Below, piece after piece: positions 26,601 to 35,616 of a stretch of DNA of 64,000 nt. The notes beneath the pieces were generated by a model. It worked only from the letters and a program-made list of their open reading frames with translations, had not been told where the DNA came from and ran no database searches. A program made the position numbers and the translations under genes. Origin of the DNA: Chitinophaga silvisoli (GTDB lineage: Bacteria > Bacteroidota > Bacteroidia > Chitinophagales > Chitinophagaceae). Every line of letters starts with the position of its first letter. Within the stretch, counting starts at the first letter, position 1. Location of the stretch: positions 558,001 through 622,000 of the forward strand of contig NZ_QTJV01000006.1 of assembly GCF_003412465.1 (NCBI RefSeq), given 5' to 3'.

Positions 26601-28952
26601 AACGTAACAAGGACAGGTGATGCAGGAGGCACTTACAGCATTTCTCCTTCGGGGATGACAATCGATCCAAATACCGGAACATTGTCACCTGCAAATGCAA
26701 TACCGGGCACCTATACTATCAGGTATACCCTGCCGGGTAGCGGTGGTTGTGCGAATGTAGTGGCCACAACGAATGTTACCGTGAACAGTACCCCTAATGC
26801 AACAATATCTTACTCCGGTAGTCCCTACTGTGGCAATATCAATAGTCCGCAGGCGGTAACGCAGACGGGCACACCGGGAGGTAACTACACCTCATCCCCG
26901 GGACTCCTCCTCGATGCTAATACAGGTGCGATTACCCCCGCCGGCAGTACACCGGGCAATTATACAATTACCTATACAATCGCCCCTGCTCCACCCTGCC
27001 CCGGTTTTCAAACCACGACAAATGTGACGGTGTATGAAAGTCCGCTCATTAGTTTCCCTGTTGCAGACCAGGAAGTCTGCTCCAACCAAAGCGCAACTTT
27101 TACCCCAATATCCTCCGTTCCTAATACGAACTATTCCTGGGCTGTTTCCGGCACTTTACCACCAGATGTAAGTGGTGTAAGCAGCGGCAATTTTACGGGC
27201 AATTTAAGCCTCTTATACACCAACAAAGGGAACAGTGATGTCATGATCACGGTAAGGGTCATTCCATACAATCCGCAGCAAACTACCTGCGCTGGTGTTG
27301 CCTATGATCTTCACCTGACTGTGCATCCTGAAGTACCGCCTCCTGTAAGCAGCGATATAAGTACCTGTATGGGAGCTGCGCCTGTTACCCTGCAGGCCAC
27401 CGGCTTGCCGGGGCATACGATCCGCTGGTACGATGCGCAACAAAACCTGTTAGCTACAGCACCCATTATACCGACTACTGATTCCCTCCGCCTCCAATAC
27501 TATGTGAACCAGCGCAGCAGTTTTGGTTGTGAAGGACCGAAAATAAGTATCATTGCAATTGTGCATCCGACCCTGAAAATCACAGGCGCAGATTTTACCC
27601 ATCCCACTGCCTGTGGTATTCCTTCCGGAACAATTGTATTGCAGACCAGGGATCTGAACGACCAGCTTGTAGCGCATGTACCCCTGATCGTACATTATAA
27701 AAAGTTTCAGACTGACCTGGTCGCCTCAGGTTTTACTGACGACGATGGTAAAATTACATTACCATTAACCGCAGGTAGCTATACTGACTTCTATGCTGAG
27801 AGTACCGGTGGCTGTACGACTGCTCACCTGAATGATGTCTTCGTATTGAAAGATCCTGATCCACCGGCGAAACCGGTAGCAGGGTATAATCCCCCTATCT
27901 GCAGTGAGACACCACTTACATTAACGGCATTGTCAGCTACCAGTCCTCAGGAAGGAGAGATTGAATACGTATGGGCAGGCCCTGCTTTTGGTCCATATCC
28001 TGATACCGTGAACAATACGGTGCTGAGCTTCCCTTCGGCCAGTATTACTGATGCAGGCACCTATGTAGTCTACGCAATGCAGCACAATTGTATCTCTGCC
28101 GCAGACAGCTTTATTGTTGTCATCAACAGATCACCCTCCAAACCAGTGATCAGTACCCGCAGCCCTCTCTGCGTAGGGGATGCATTGTACCTGAGTGCAA
28201 CCAGTGGCATTGACGGCAATTCCACACTCACTTACCTGTGGACAGGCCCCGGCCGGGGATTCCCGGTGAATGGCACGCATGCCGGTATTGATAATGTGAT
28301 ACTCACGGATGCCGGCAGGTATACCATCACAGTTACCGCTGCCGAAACAGGTTGCGCATCTACCACTGATACATTGATCGAAATAGGCAATTATCCTGTT
28401 ATACAATTCGCTACTGACACCCTCATTCTTCCGACCGGATTTAAAATTACACTGGATCCTGCTATCCGGAATGCCACTGAACCCGGTATCCTGCCTATGC
28501 AAAATTATACCTGGACACCAGCCGATGACCTGGCATGTAATGACGCAATCTGTGATAAGCCCATACTCACAGTAAAGAACGATGCCTGCTATGCCGTGAA
28601 GGCAAGCAATGTGTATGGCTGTAGTGACAGCGATACCATTTGTGTAAAGGCTTTCTGCGAAGATGCACAGGTCTTTGTACCGAATGCCTTCACGCCCGAT
28701 GGCTTACCGGAAAACAGGATCCTGATGGTACGTGCCAGCGGCATTGCTACTGTAAAATCTTTCAGGGTCTTCAACCGTTGGGGCAGGGTGATGTACGAGC
28801 GGAGCAACTTCGCACCGAACAGCAGCGAGTATGGCTGGAATGGATATATCAATGGTAAAAAAGCAGATACCGGCGTATATGTGTATACGGTAGAAGTAGT
28901 CTGCGAGAATGGTACCCCTTATACATTGAAAGGGAATGTAACATTATTCTAA
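23679..28952 (+). CDS. Large modular secreted protein with T9SS type B sorting (gliding-motility-associated C-terminal) domain
   Basis: A 1,757-residue surface protein. After a signal peptide (1-21, ending PVYSQ) come an IPT/TIG domain (about 22-100), PKD-like domains with INWGDGS, ILDYGDGT and YEWDFGDGF (about 110-390), three Ig-like modules of about 80 residues opening YCQGATATPLNATGT-style and containing LKW-Y (about 390-640), six modules of about 84 residues alternating in two types (about 625-1120), further Ig-like modules, and a C-terminal domain (about 1660-1757) with VFVPNAFTPDG, FNRWGRVMYE and GVYVYTVE. The last is the gliding-motility-associated C-terminal sorting domain recognised by type IX secretion. 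The following PorP/SprF gene supports this. It is probably an adhesin or filament-like surface protein. Confidence 0.92.
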   Translation: MMPRSVLFVLFFLIAIPVYSQSPPPPTITSFTPATACQGYQVVITGTNFTGVTNVTLGTQAAASFIINSPTSITATVAEYAGSGPVMVDGVNGGNISIKASPKPSLKDLNPIDAPFTNCDGNKNYTLKVENTSVVTGTGYNYEINWGDGSTPFTQLDWPLGAQLTHAFNAQGYFIISIKISAPNGCDRITTYQFYNGQNPIASITTTNSTTGLCAPAPVEFQIGNWFNNSPGTEYILDYGDGTPLVTLTHPLNTTNTIFKISHTYNKSSCPKTDFTAILYTKNGCYTTTYTLNQIVIRSKPVADFSVNSTFCLDDNVCVINKSNTGTSGNFCSSSTDYEWDFGDGFTSTQRDPGCHKYALPGNYKITLKATSVTCGTDTKSIDIKVLPNSPLPAVTTPVVYCQGATATPLNATGTSLKWYTPAGTLLPGPPTPSTTAPGNTTYYVTQTLPGQCESPKAPILVTVNPLPGKPGVSSPLQLCQGTTATPLTASGTVLKWYAADGTLFPSAPTPATTTVGSTSYYVTQTSNTCEGPKAEIIVNIGTLPTTPAVNTPVNYCQGQTATALTASGTGLKWYNAGGTLLPGAPVPATSSAGTTTYYVSQSNGCGESPRATITVNINPAPTAAISYSPAILCNAAGSPVVNVTQTGSTGGTYSAPAGLTIDATTGAITPATSIPGNYTIRYTVTGTGGCANVVATSTVAVNSTPHATISYPAMCSSDGLTAVIINGSTGGIFSSTAGLNINPTTGAITPATSTPGNYLVTYDIPAAAPCPGFQTTANIIITKAPAATINYTPATLCNTSSSAAVNVTRTGDAGGTYSITPAGLTIDPATGTLSPAGASAGNYTIRYTLTGSGGCNNVITMTTVTVSSTPNAGISYAGSPYCGDLSTAQAVTQTGSTGGIYSAPAGLSINAVSGAITPSSSTPGTYTVTYTIAAAPPCPGYQTSTNITITRPPAASISYTPATLCNTSSSTTVNVTRTGDAGGTYSISPSGMTIDPNTGTLSPANAIPGTYTIRYTLPGSGGCANVVATTNVTVNSTPNATISYSGSPYCGNINSPQAVTQTGTPGGNYTSSPGLLLDANTGAITPAGSTPGNYTITYTIAPAPPCPGFQTTTNVTVYESPLISFPVADQEVCSNQSATFTPISSVPNTNYSWAVSGTLPPDVSGVSSGNFTGNLSLLYTNKGNSDVMITVRVIPYNPQQTTCAGVAYDLHLTVHPEVPPPVSSDISTCMGAAPVTLQATGLPGHTIRWYDAQQNLLATAPIIPTTDSLRLQYYVNQRSSFGCEGPKISIIAIVHPTLKITGADFTHPTACGIPSGTIVLQTRDLNDQLVAHVPLIVHYKKFQTDLVASGFTDDDGKITLPLTAGSYTDFYAESTGGCTTAHLNDVFVLKDPDPPAKPVAGYNPPICSETPLTLTALSATSPQEGEIEYVWAGPAFGPYPDTVNNTVLSFPSASITDAGTYVVYAMQHNCISAADSFIVVINRSPSKPVISTRSPLCVGDALYLSATSGIDGNSTLTYLWTGPGRGFPVNGTHAGIDNVILTDAGRYTITVTAAETGCASTTDTLIEIGNYPVIQFATDTLILPTGFKITLDPAIRNATEPGILPMQNYTWTPADDLACNDAICDKPILTVKNDACYAVKASNVYGCSDSDTICVKAFCEDAQVFVPNAFTPDGLPENRILMVRASGIATVKSFRVFNRWGRVMYERSNFAPNSSEYGWNGYINGKKADTGVYVYTVEVVCENGTPYTLKGNVTLF
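25536..27038 (+). repeat. Coding tandem repeats A-B-A-B-A-B inside the large surface protein
   Basis: Six modules of roughly 84 codons alternate between type A (LCNTSSS...VNVTRTGDAGGTYS...GNYTIRYTLTGSGGC) and type B (ISYSGSPYCG...AVTQTG...TYTIAPAPPCPGFQT). The second and third A modules begin with an identical 36-base stretch at 26052 and 26556, exactly 504 bases apart, so the A-B pair was duplicated recently. Confidence 0.85.
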
Positions 28953-28962
28953 ACTATGCATC

Positions 28963-30021
28963 ATGAAGAAGATCATCGTCTTTTTGTTTTTATATAGTTT
29001 CAAACTGAGCGCACAGGATGTGGGCTACTCTCAATATTACGATCAGCCTATGCTCAGGAACCCTGCACTGGCAGGAATCTTTGATGGTGATATCAGGGTG
29101 ACGGCTTCTTACAGGAATCAATGGGAGAGTGTAACAGTGCCTTACAGAACTTTTGGATTGAGTGCTGAATACAAGACTCCATTCCATGCGTTGTTTTCTG
29201 AAAACAGCACCGTTACTTATGGCTTGCAGGTATTGCGGGATATAGCAGGTACTTCCGAGTTTAGTACCACGCAAATTATGCCGGCAGTAAATAGTAGTTT
29301 TTTTATAGGCAGAGAAAAGGTTTCCTATATCTCAGTAGCTTTTATGGGTGGACTGATGCAACAGCGCTTTGATCCAGCCAAACTACAGTTCAATGATCAG
29401 TTTGTAATGGGCAGTAACGGGACATTCAGCATCCTGCCTTCTTCGCAACAAACTTTTGATCAGACAAGCGTGAGTTATTTTGACATGGCAGCAGGCGTGA
29501 GTTACAATGGTACTTTGAAAAATGAGATTGATTTATTCGTCGGCGCAGCAGGGTATCATTTGAATAGTCCGCAGGTGGGATTTTTCAAAGGGAATAAAAT
29601 TACCTTGAATAAGCGGGTATCTTTGAATGCTGGTCTATCAGTACCAACAAGTGAAATGAACAGGTTTATTCTATATGCAGATTATTTCAGGCAATTCAGA
29701 AGAATAATACCAATGGATGCTGTAGGGATCAGCACCATGCAGTTTGGTGCGATGTATAGCTGGGATTTATCAGACCAGATAGACCTGTCAAAGAATTTTA
29801 CCCTGGGAGTATTGTATAGGAAAAATGATGCGATTATCCCGGTGGTCAGGTTGGAGATGTATAATTTTCTTTTTGGATTGAGTTATGATGTAAATGTAGA
29901 TAAACTGGCAGCGGCCTCTCAACGGCGTGGTGGTCTGGAAGTGATTGTTTCTTACAGGGGGTTCTTAAGTAGCAGGAATGAGAGCCGGCGGCAGACTTTG
30001 TGCCCGACATTCAGGCGCTGA
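28963..30021 (+). CDS. PorP/SprF family type IX secretion-associated membrane protein
   Basis: A 352-residue outer-membrane protein with signal peptide (ending FKLSAQ) and the family opening DVGYSQYYDQPMLRNPALAG, then RVTASYRNQWESVTVPYRTF. PorP/SprF proteins work with particular large T9SS substrates that carry type B sorting domains; SprF is needed for SprB in Flavobacterium. Here it starts 10 bases after the stop of the 1,757-residue sorting-domain protein, so the two are surely co-transcribed and probably cognate. A Ser/Arg-rich tail ends the protein. Confidence 0.93.
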   Translation: MKKIIVFLFLYSFKLSAQDVGYSQYYDQPMLRNPALAGIFDGDIRVTASYRNQWESVTVPYRTFGLSAEYKTPFHALFSENSTVTYGLQVLRDIAGTSEFSTTQIMPAVNSSFFIGREKVSYISVAFMGGLMQQRFDPAKLQFNDQFVMGSNGTFSILPSSQQTFDQTSVSYFDMAAGVSYNGTLKNEIDLFVGAAGYHLNSPQVGFFKGNKITLNKRVSLNAGLSVPTSEMNRFILYADYFRQFRRIIPMDAVGISTMQFGAMYSWDLSDQIDLSKNFTLGVLYRKNDAIIPVVRLEMYNFLFGLSYDVNVDKLAAASQRRGGLEVIVSYRGFLSSRNESRRQTLCPTFRR

Positions 30022-30142
30022 TTATTTTAAATACTAATATATTGAGGTAAGGGAATAGGTCCCTGATCCTATTTAAGCATTCCGCGACAACAGCTCAACT
30101 TGCATCCTTAAAATTAAATTGAAAAAAATAATGTCCGCTTAT

Positions 30143-30150
30143 TATTTTTG
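30143..30150 (+). promoter_or_regulatory. -7 promoter box, ECF sigma gene
   Basis: TATTTTTG matches TAnnTTTG exactly, 21 bases before the TTG start at 30172. Confidence 0.5.
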
Positions 30151-30171
30151 CACCCTGATAATTCAGCCTAA

Positions 30172-30735
30172 TTGCCAGCTACACCACAATACAGTGACCA
30201 TGAACTGCTGTCCTTACTAAAAGAAGACAGCGATACCGCTTTCACACAGATTTATTATCAATACTGGAAGCTGCTGTTCGCTATTGCTGCCAGCAAGCTG
30301 GAAAATACCGCAGATGCTGAAGAAATCGTTCAGGAAATCTTCACCGACCTATGGCGGCGCCGCCACGAAATCAGGATAGAGCAATCACTTAAAGCTTATC
30401 TTGCTGCCGCTGTCAAGTTCCAGGTCTATACCTACATGGCCAGAAAGCATCAGGAATCGCAAAGACAGGCCTACTCCCCCAGCCCTGACATCCTTGCCAC
30501 CACCCCTGAAGACCTTCTTCGCCGCAAGGAACTCCAGGAGCAATTGTATGACATCACCCAACAACTTCCTGAAAAATGCCGCCTCGTCTACCAGCTGAGT
30601 CGCGAAGCAGGTCTTTCGAACAAGGAAATCGCGGCCACCCTCTCCATTTCAGAAAAAACCGTTGAAAACCAGATGACCAAAGCCCTCAAACGCCTGAAAT
30701 TAGCCTTCCGGTCATTTTTATTTACTTTTTTTTAA
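30172..30735 (+). CDS. ECF-type RNA polymerase sigma-70 factor
   Basis: A 187-residue extracytoplasmic-function sigma factor. Region 2 includes FTQIYYQYWKLLFAIA and TADAEEIVQEIFTDLWRRR (about residues 25-65); region 4 includes LSREAGLSNKEIAATLSISE followed by KTVENQMTKALKRL (about 140-175). No ATG lies near the family N-terminus; the TTG at 30172 gives MPATPQYSDHELLSLL. It is the first gene of a sigma/FecR/SusC/SusD/protease operon and is expected to be held inactive by FecR until SusC signals ligand. Confidence 0.93.
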   Translation: MPATPQYSDHELLSLLKEDSDTAFTQIYYQYWKLLFAIAASKLENTADAEEIVQEIFTDLWRRRHEIRIEQSLKAYLAAAVKFQVYTYMARKHQESQRQAYSPSPDILATTPEDLLRRKELQEQLYDITQQLPEKCRLVYQLSREAGLSNKEIAATLSISEKTVENQMTKALKRLKLAFRSFLFTFF

Positions 30736-30737
30736 TT

Positions 30738-30777
30738 CCCCGTAGGGGATCATCCCTTAATTCTATACTTATAGAAT
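30738..30777 (+). promoter_or_regulatory. Hairpin and perfect palindrome between sigma and fecR genes
   Basis: CCCC at 30738-30741 and GGGG at 30745-30748 form a small hairpin. A perfect palindrome ATTCTATA-CT-TATAGAAT fills 30760-30777 and abuts the fecR ATG at 30778. It could be an operator, an RNA hairpin limiting fecR translation, or an ECF-dependent promoter region; the sequence alone does not decide. Confidence 0.45.
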
Positions 30778-31872
30778 ATGCCTGAAGAAAAAGACTACTA
30801 CCACGAACTTGCGGATAAATGGTTGAAAGGCACCATTACTGAAGCAGAAAGACTTGCGCTGGAACAATGGTACCAGCAGCAGGATCTGACTGTACACATT
30901 CCGCCTGCCCAGGCAGTGAGCGAGGCCGCACATGCTGCCCGTATGCTGAGCAGCATACGAAGCAGGACGAAAGTACGCACTGCCAGGTATTGGTGGGCGG
31001 CAGCAGCCTCGGTGGCCCTGCTCATAGGCGTGGGGATCTTTTATAAATTCAGGAGCCCTGTAGTTATTGCAAAAGTAACGGATGTAGCACCCGGTATGAA
31101 TGGAGGCATGCTCACCCTGGCAGATGGCAGCCAGATTTCGCTGGATAGCCTGCACGAAGGCAGGGTCACTACCCAGCAGGGCGTACAGGTAATATTCAAA
31201 AACGGGCAAATCAGTTATGAGGGTAATGGAACAAGTGTAGCCTATAACAACATCACCACTCCACCAGGCAGGCAGTTTCATATTGTACTCGCCGATGGCA
31301 CAGGCGTATGGTTAAATGCAGGCAGCTCGATCACCTTCCCTACCGCATTTACAGGTGTGGACAGAACCGTGAAAGTAACCGGAGAAGTGTACTTCGAAGT
31401 ACAGGCTTCCGCAAAGCAACCATTTCATGTACAGGTCAATGATGGCTATAACATCCAGGTATTGGGCACACGTTTTAACGTGCATGCATACAAGGATGAA
31501 GATTATATACAAACAACATTATTAGCAGGGGCAATCAAAGTAAAATCGCAATTATTAAAGCCAGGACAGGAACTGATTGAGGGCAAAAAACAGGAACAAT
31601 TATTATCAGGCATTGACACCACACAGGCCATCGCATGGAAAAACGGGCAGTTCTCTTTTAAAGCAAGAACACGTATCGATGAAGTGATGCGTCAACTCGC
31701 CCGCTGGTATAACATTGAAGTAGTATATGAAGATGGTGTACCGGATATCGTTTTTGCCGGAGACATGCAAAGAGATTTATCCCTGATGCAGGTAATCCGG
31801 GGAATGGACGACATGGGAGTTTCGTTTACATTAAACGGTCGCCAACTGCTGATCCGTAAGCAAACAAAGTAA
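30778..31872 (+). CDS. FecR-type anti-sigma factor
   Basis: A 364-residue single-pass membrane protein. The N-terminal cytoplasmic part (1-70, starting with a small anti-sigma helical region containing LADKWLKGTITEAER) should bind the sigma factor. One helix spans about residues 71-89 (WWAAAASVALLIGVGIFY). The periplasmic FecR domain (about 160-260) has PPGRQFHIVLADGTGVWLNA and VKVTGEVYFEVQ; the C-terminal DUF4974 domain (about 290-360) has ARTRIDEVMRQLARWYNIEV. In this system FecR senses the STN domain of the cognate SusC. It lies 42 bases after the sigma gene. Confidence 0.93.
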   Translation: MPEEKDYYHELADKWLKGTITEAERLALEQWYQQQDLTVHIPPAQAVSEAAHAARMLSSIRSRTKVRTARYWWAAAASVALLIGVGIFYKFRSPVVIAKVTDVAPGMNGGMLTLADGSQISLDSLHEGRVTTQQGVQVIFKNGQISYEGNGTSVAYNNITTPPGRQFHIVLADGTGVWLNAGSSITFPTAFTGVDRTVKVTGEVYFEVQASAKQPFHVQVNDGYNIQVLGTRFNVHAYKDEDYIQTTLLAGAIKVKSQLLKPGQELIEGKKQEQLLSGIDTTQAIAWKNGQFSFKARTRIDEVMRQLARWYNIEVVYEDGVPDIVFAGDMQRDLSLMQVIRGMDDMGVSFTLNGRQLLIRKQTK

Positions 31873-31891
31873 AACAACATAGTTCAATTCA

Positions 31892-31934
31892 GCATGGCCT
31901 GTACACGCAACGGTACAGGATAGCATCGCCATGC
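31892..31934 (+). promoter_or_regulatory. Nested hairpin overlapping the upstream susC start codon
   Basis: Inner stem CCTGTAC (31898-31904) / GTACAGG (31913-31919), outer stem GCATGG (31892-31897) / CCATGC (31929-31934). The 3' outer arm contains the ATG at 31931. It may hide that start or terminate part of the transcription between fecR and susC; a later ATG at 31958 is free. Confidence 0.5.
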
Positions 31935-34900
31935 CTATCACCAAAATCAAAACAGATATGAGATCTAGTTTAATTGCCTTCTTTATTGCGGCGCTGTTCA
32001 TGACGGGCTCTGTCATGGCTCAGACTATCAACTACACCGCGAAGAAGGTTTCTCTTGAAAAGGCCATCAGTACGATCAAACAACAAACGGGCTATTCCGT
32101 GATGTACAATCCGGATATCCTAAGCGGGGCCCCCGCAGTATCTGTCAATGCCAAAGACATGCCACTGAAGGAATACCTGGAACAGATCCTGGCAGGTAAC
32201 CCACTGAAGTATACGATTGAAAACAAAACCATCTTTATCAAACATGACCATTCCAAAATGAATCATGAAGATGGCGGCGGCTTTCGCATGGTACGCATCT
32301 TCCATGTAACAGGTAAGGTAACAGGGGAAGACGGGCAGGCATTACCACTGGTTTCAGTAGCCATCGGTAATACTCCCTACGGCGGTACGACGGACAAAGA
32401 AGGTGTGTTTACCTTGCATGAAGTAAAAGAAATGCAGACACTTACCTTTACCTACATGGGCTACAAAAAACTCTCCGTGAGCATTGCAGCCTGCTGTGGT
32501 AAAGAATCTTTGCCGGAAGGTGTCAGCTCCACCATGGTAGACCCCAGTAAGCTGTCACTGACCGTACGCCTGGAACCTGATGTAAAATCACTGGGAGAAA
32601 TAGCGATTGCCAATACCGGTTACCAGCTGGTATCCAGGGAAAGATCTTCTGCTGCAATGACAACGGTGAATGAAAAGGAACTGAATACACAACTGAATAA
32701 TAACATGACCACTGCCCTTGAAGGTAAGGTTGCAGGTGTGAGTTTTTACCGCGGCGAGCCGGCAATAAGAGGTACGAATACCTTTGGGAATGACACCGCT
32801 GGTGCCAAACCCCTGCTGGTAATTGATGGTATGATCACGGAAGGCGAATTGGCTGACATCAATGTATATGACATCGAATCGGTAACTGTGCTGAAAGATG
32901 CTGCCGCCTCCTCCATCTATGGTGCCAGAGCAGCAAATGGTGTGATTGTACTGACTACCAAAAAAGGTAAACGCGGTGCAGGGGTACAGATCAATGTGAA
33001 TGCTGATCATTTCATCACTATGAAACCCGATGTGGCAAAGATGCATTATGCAAGCACCAGCCAGATCATTGACTATGAAACAGACAAGTATAATTACGAA
33101 CTGAATAACTATGGCGGCAATATCACAGAGCTGTTTAACAGCTATGGAAATACCGGCAGTGGTACTATCAAATACTATTCTCCCCTGTACGCATTGTACC
33201 AGAACCAGGCGAATGGAAAAGTGACACAGGAAGAGGTAGACAATACAATTGCACAATGGAGAAAGAACGACTACATCAGGGACTATACCAAATACGTGTG
33301 GAAGAACGAGATGAAACAACGTTACAACATCTCCCTGAGCAATGCAGGCGATAAGACCAATACCTATGTTTCTGTGAATTACGAAGGTAACCAGCAACGG
33401 GTAATGAACAATACCAGCGATATCCTCTCAGTATACTTTAAGAATACCTACTCCGTAAATAAATGGCTGGATGTAACGGCAGGACTGAATGGCCGCTACA
33501 GCACAGAGACCACCACCTACGACCTCTATAACACCTACGATTTACAACCAAGGTATTCAACTATCCTGGATGCAAACGGCAATAAAGTTTATGCAGATTA
33601 TGTAAATGTAGAAGACGGTTTCAGTAGTTCTGACGGAATGAATGCACAGGTGGCAGGCGCTATTGCCGGCAACTCCAATTTTAAATCTGTAAAGTTCAAT
33701 GTACTGGATGAGCTGAACAATGGCTTAACCAAAAACAATACACTCTGGCTGCGTTCTTTTACAGATGTCAATATCCGCTTCAGTAAACACCTGAAATACG
33801 GAGTAAAGCTGCAATATGAAATGAGCAGGAAAGAACTGAGCATGCAGAACGAAGCTGACTCCTACCGCATGCGCTACCTGTACAATGCCATGCTTACCTA
33901 CAACAGTACCACAGGAAAGTATACTGAAAGCATTCCTACCGGGGACCGCCTTTATACAGCTAACTCCAGGGCCAGGAATTTTACTTTCCGGCAACAGTTA
34001 GACTACAACAATGATTTCAAAGTAGCAGGTAAAAACAGTTCTCTTTTCGCCATTGCTGGTATGGAAACCAGGGAACTCTACACCCCTGGCATCAACAGTT
34101 CACTGATCTATGGATATAACCCTGTGACATTGAGTTCTACCCTGGTAGACTGGTATTCTATGACAGAGAACGGCATTAACAGCTATCTCTATGGTACCAC
34201 CACCCTGAGCTACACCCCGGGTAAAGTAAGGACAACTACGCGTCACCGCTACGTATCATTCTATGGCAACTTCGGCTATACCTTCAATGAACGTTATAAC
34301 CTGACAGGTAGTGTGAGAGTGGATCAGACAGACCTGTTCGGTACTGATCCCAAATACAGGTACCGTCCTTTATGGTCAGTAGGTGGTGGATGGAATGCAA
34401 AGAATGAACATTTTCTGCAGGATGTATCCTGGCTGAACTTCCTGAAGCTGCGCACAACCTATGGTATAGGTGGTAACGTAGATCAGAGTACCTCACCATT
34501 CATCAGGGCTACTTTGAAAAGCGATAACCTGTTTCCAGGTCTGCAGTATTCCAACGTGAGCACCTTGCCAAATCCGAAGCTGCGTTGGGAAAAGACAGCT
34601 ACACTGAACTTTGGTGTCGATTATACAATCTTCAATAATGTATTGAGTGGTAGTATCGATTACTACCGCAAATACAGTTCTGACCTCCTGGCAACGACCG
34701 ACCTTGATCCTACCGTAGGTAACACTTCAATGACTATTAATAATGGTGCAATGAGTAACCGTGGTGTTGAAATCATGGTAAACAGCACCTGGATGAACAG
34801 GAAAGATTTCACCCTGGCTTCACGCCTGACAGTAGGGTTTAACAGGAACAGGATCGAAAAGGTGACGCACTCGGTAACGGATGCTTATAACCTGATTGGT

Positions 34901-35599
34901 TCACCCAATGCGAACTACTATGCAGGTACACCTCTGAACGCAGTGTACGCCTATCAATATGCTGGTATGACGAATGGTTACCCTACCTTCTACGACCAGG
35001 ATGGCAAAGTGAACGTGACCTTTGATGCAACGGGTACCCCTACTACAGTGACTGCACTCAACCAGCCAGCCGTGGTAAAACTGATGGGTACTTCAACCCC
35101 AAGGTATACAGCATTCTTCCAGCAAATGGCAGGCTATAAGGGCTTTGAGCTGACAGTGAACTTCGCTTACTACGGTGGCCATAAGATGAGAAAAGATGCG
35201 ATAAATCTGAATGGATTTGATCAGAAAGATGAGTCACTGGCAAGAAGGTATAACGAAAATAATACGAACACAGATGTTCCAAGATTACAGGTAGATTATC
35301 CTGCTGCGCTGATGGCGTATGCAAGCACATTGTCTACTTACTATTCCTATTCAGACCTACAGGTGGTAAGTGCAGCGTCCATGAGACTTCGCAACGTGGC
35401 GCTGGCTTACACACTCTCCGGCAAGTATTGCAAGCTGCTGCATGTAAAAGGGCTCAGGCTCACAGCACAGGCAAATAACCTCTGGTTGTGGACAGCGAAC
35501 AACGATGATATAGACCCGGAGACCTTCAGTTTAAACACTGGGTTTAGAAACCTGCCAACACCAAAGTCTTATTTATTCGGCGCAGCCCTTTCCTTCTAA
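31931..35599 (+). CDS. SusC/RagA family TonB-linked outer-membrane protein with STN domain
   Basis: A 1,222-residue receptor. A signal peptide (MRSSLIAFFIAALFMTGSVM in the later start) is followed by an STN/secretin-like domain (about 38-105, INYTAKKVSLEKAISTIKQQ and INTKTIFIK-like end), a CarboxypepD_reg domain (about 130-200, HVTGKVTGEDGQALPLVSVA), the SusC plug (about 215-345, with DIESVTVLKDAAASSIYG and ARAANGVIVLTTKKG) and a 22-strand-type barrel ending YLFGAALSF. The STN domain is what contacts FecR in trans-envelope signalling, which fits the two upstream genes. The ATG at 31931 lies in a hairpin; the ATG at 31958 is an equally good start. It imports its ligand together with the downstream SusD. 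Confidence 0.94.
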   Translation: MPITKIKTDMRSSLIAFFIAALFMTGSVMAQTINYTAKKVSLEKAISTIKQQTGYSVMYNPDILSGAPAVSVNAKDMPLKEYLEQILAGNPLKYTIENKTIFIKHDHSKMNHEDGGGFRMVRIFHVTGKVTGEDGQALPLVSVAIGNTPYGGTTDKEGVFTLHEVKEMQTLTFTYMGYKKLSVSIAACCGKESLPEGVSSTMVDPSKLSLTVRLEPDVKSLGEIAIANTGYQLVSRERSSAAMTTVNEKELNTQLNNNMTTALEGKVAGVSFYRGEPAIRGTNTFGNDTAGAKPLLVIDGMITEGELADINVYDIESVTVLKDAAASSIYGARAANGVIVLTTKKGKRGAGVQINVNADHFITMKPDVAKMHYASTSQIIDYETDKYNYELNNYGGNITELFNSYGNTGSGTIKYYSPLYALYQNQANGKVTQEEVDNTIAQWRKNDYIRDYTKYVWKNEMKQRYNISLSNAGDKTNTYVSVNYEGNQQRVMNNTSDILSVYFKNTYSVNKWLDVTAGLNGRYSTETTTYDLYNTYDLQPRYSTILDANGNKVYADYVNVEDGFSSSDGMNAQVAGAIAGNSNFKSVKFNVLDELNNGLTKNNTLWLRSFTDVNIRFSKHLKYGVKLQYEMSRKELSMQNEADSYRMRYLYNAMLTYNSTTGKYTESIPTGDRLYTANSRARNFTFRQQLDYNNDFKVAGKNSSLFAIAGMETRELYTPGINSSLIYGYNPVTLSSTLVDWYSMTENGINSYLYGTTTLSYTPGKVRTTTRHRYVSFYGNFGYTFNERYNLTGSVRVDQTDLFGTDPKYRYRPLWSVGGGWNAKNEHFLQDVSWLNFLKLRTTYGIGGNVDQSTSPFIRATLKSDNLFPGLQYSNVSTLPNPKLRWEKTATLNFGVDYTIFNNVLSGSIDYYRKYSSDLLATTDLDPTVGNTSMTINNGAMSNRGVEIMVNSTWMNRKDFTLASRLTVGFNRNRIEKVTHSVTDAYNLIGSPNANYYAGTPLNAVYAYQYAGMTNGYPTFYDQDGKVNVTFDATGTPTTVTALNQPAVVKLMGTSTPRYTAFFQQMAGYKGFELTVNFAYYGGHKMRKDAINLNGFDQKDESLARRYNENNTNTDVPRLQVDYPAALMAYASTLSTYYSYSDLQVVSAASMRLRNVALAYTLSGKYCKLLHVKGLRLTAQANNLWLWTANNDDIDPETFSLNTGFRNLPTPKSYLFGAALSF

Positions 35600-35616
35600 T
35601 CTTTTAAAATACGGTA

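Noticed and set aside
32588..33397. 269-codon minus-strand frame opposite susC
   Set aside because: Shadow of the SusC gene; no recognisable domain.
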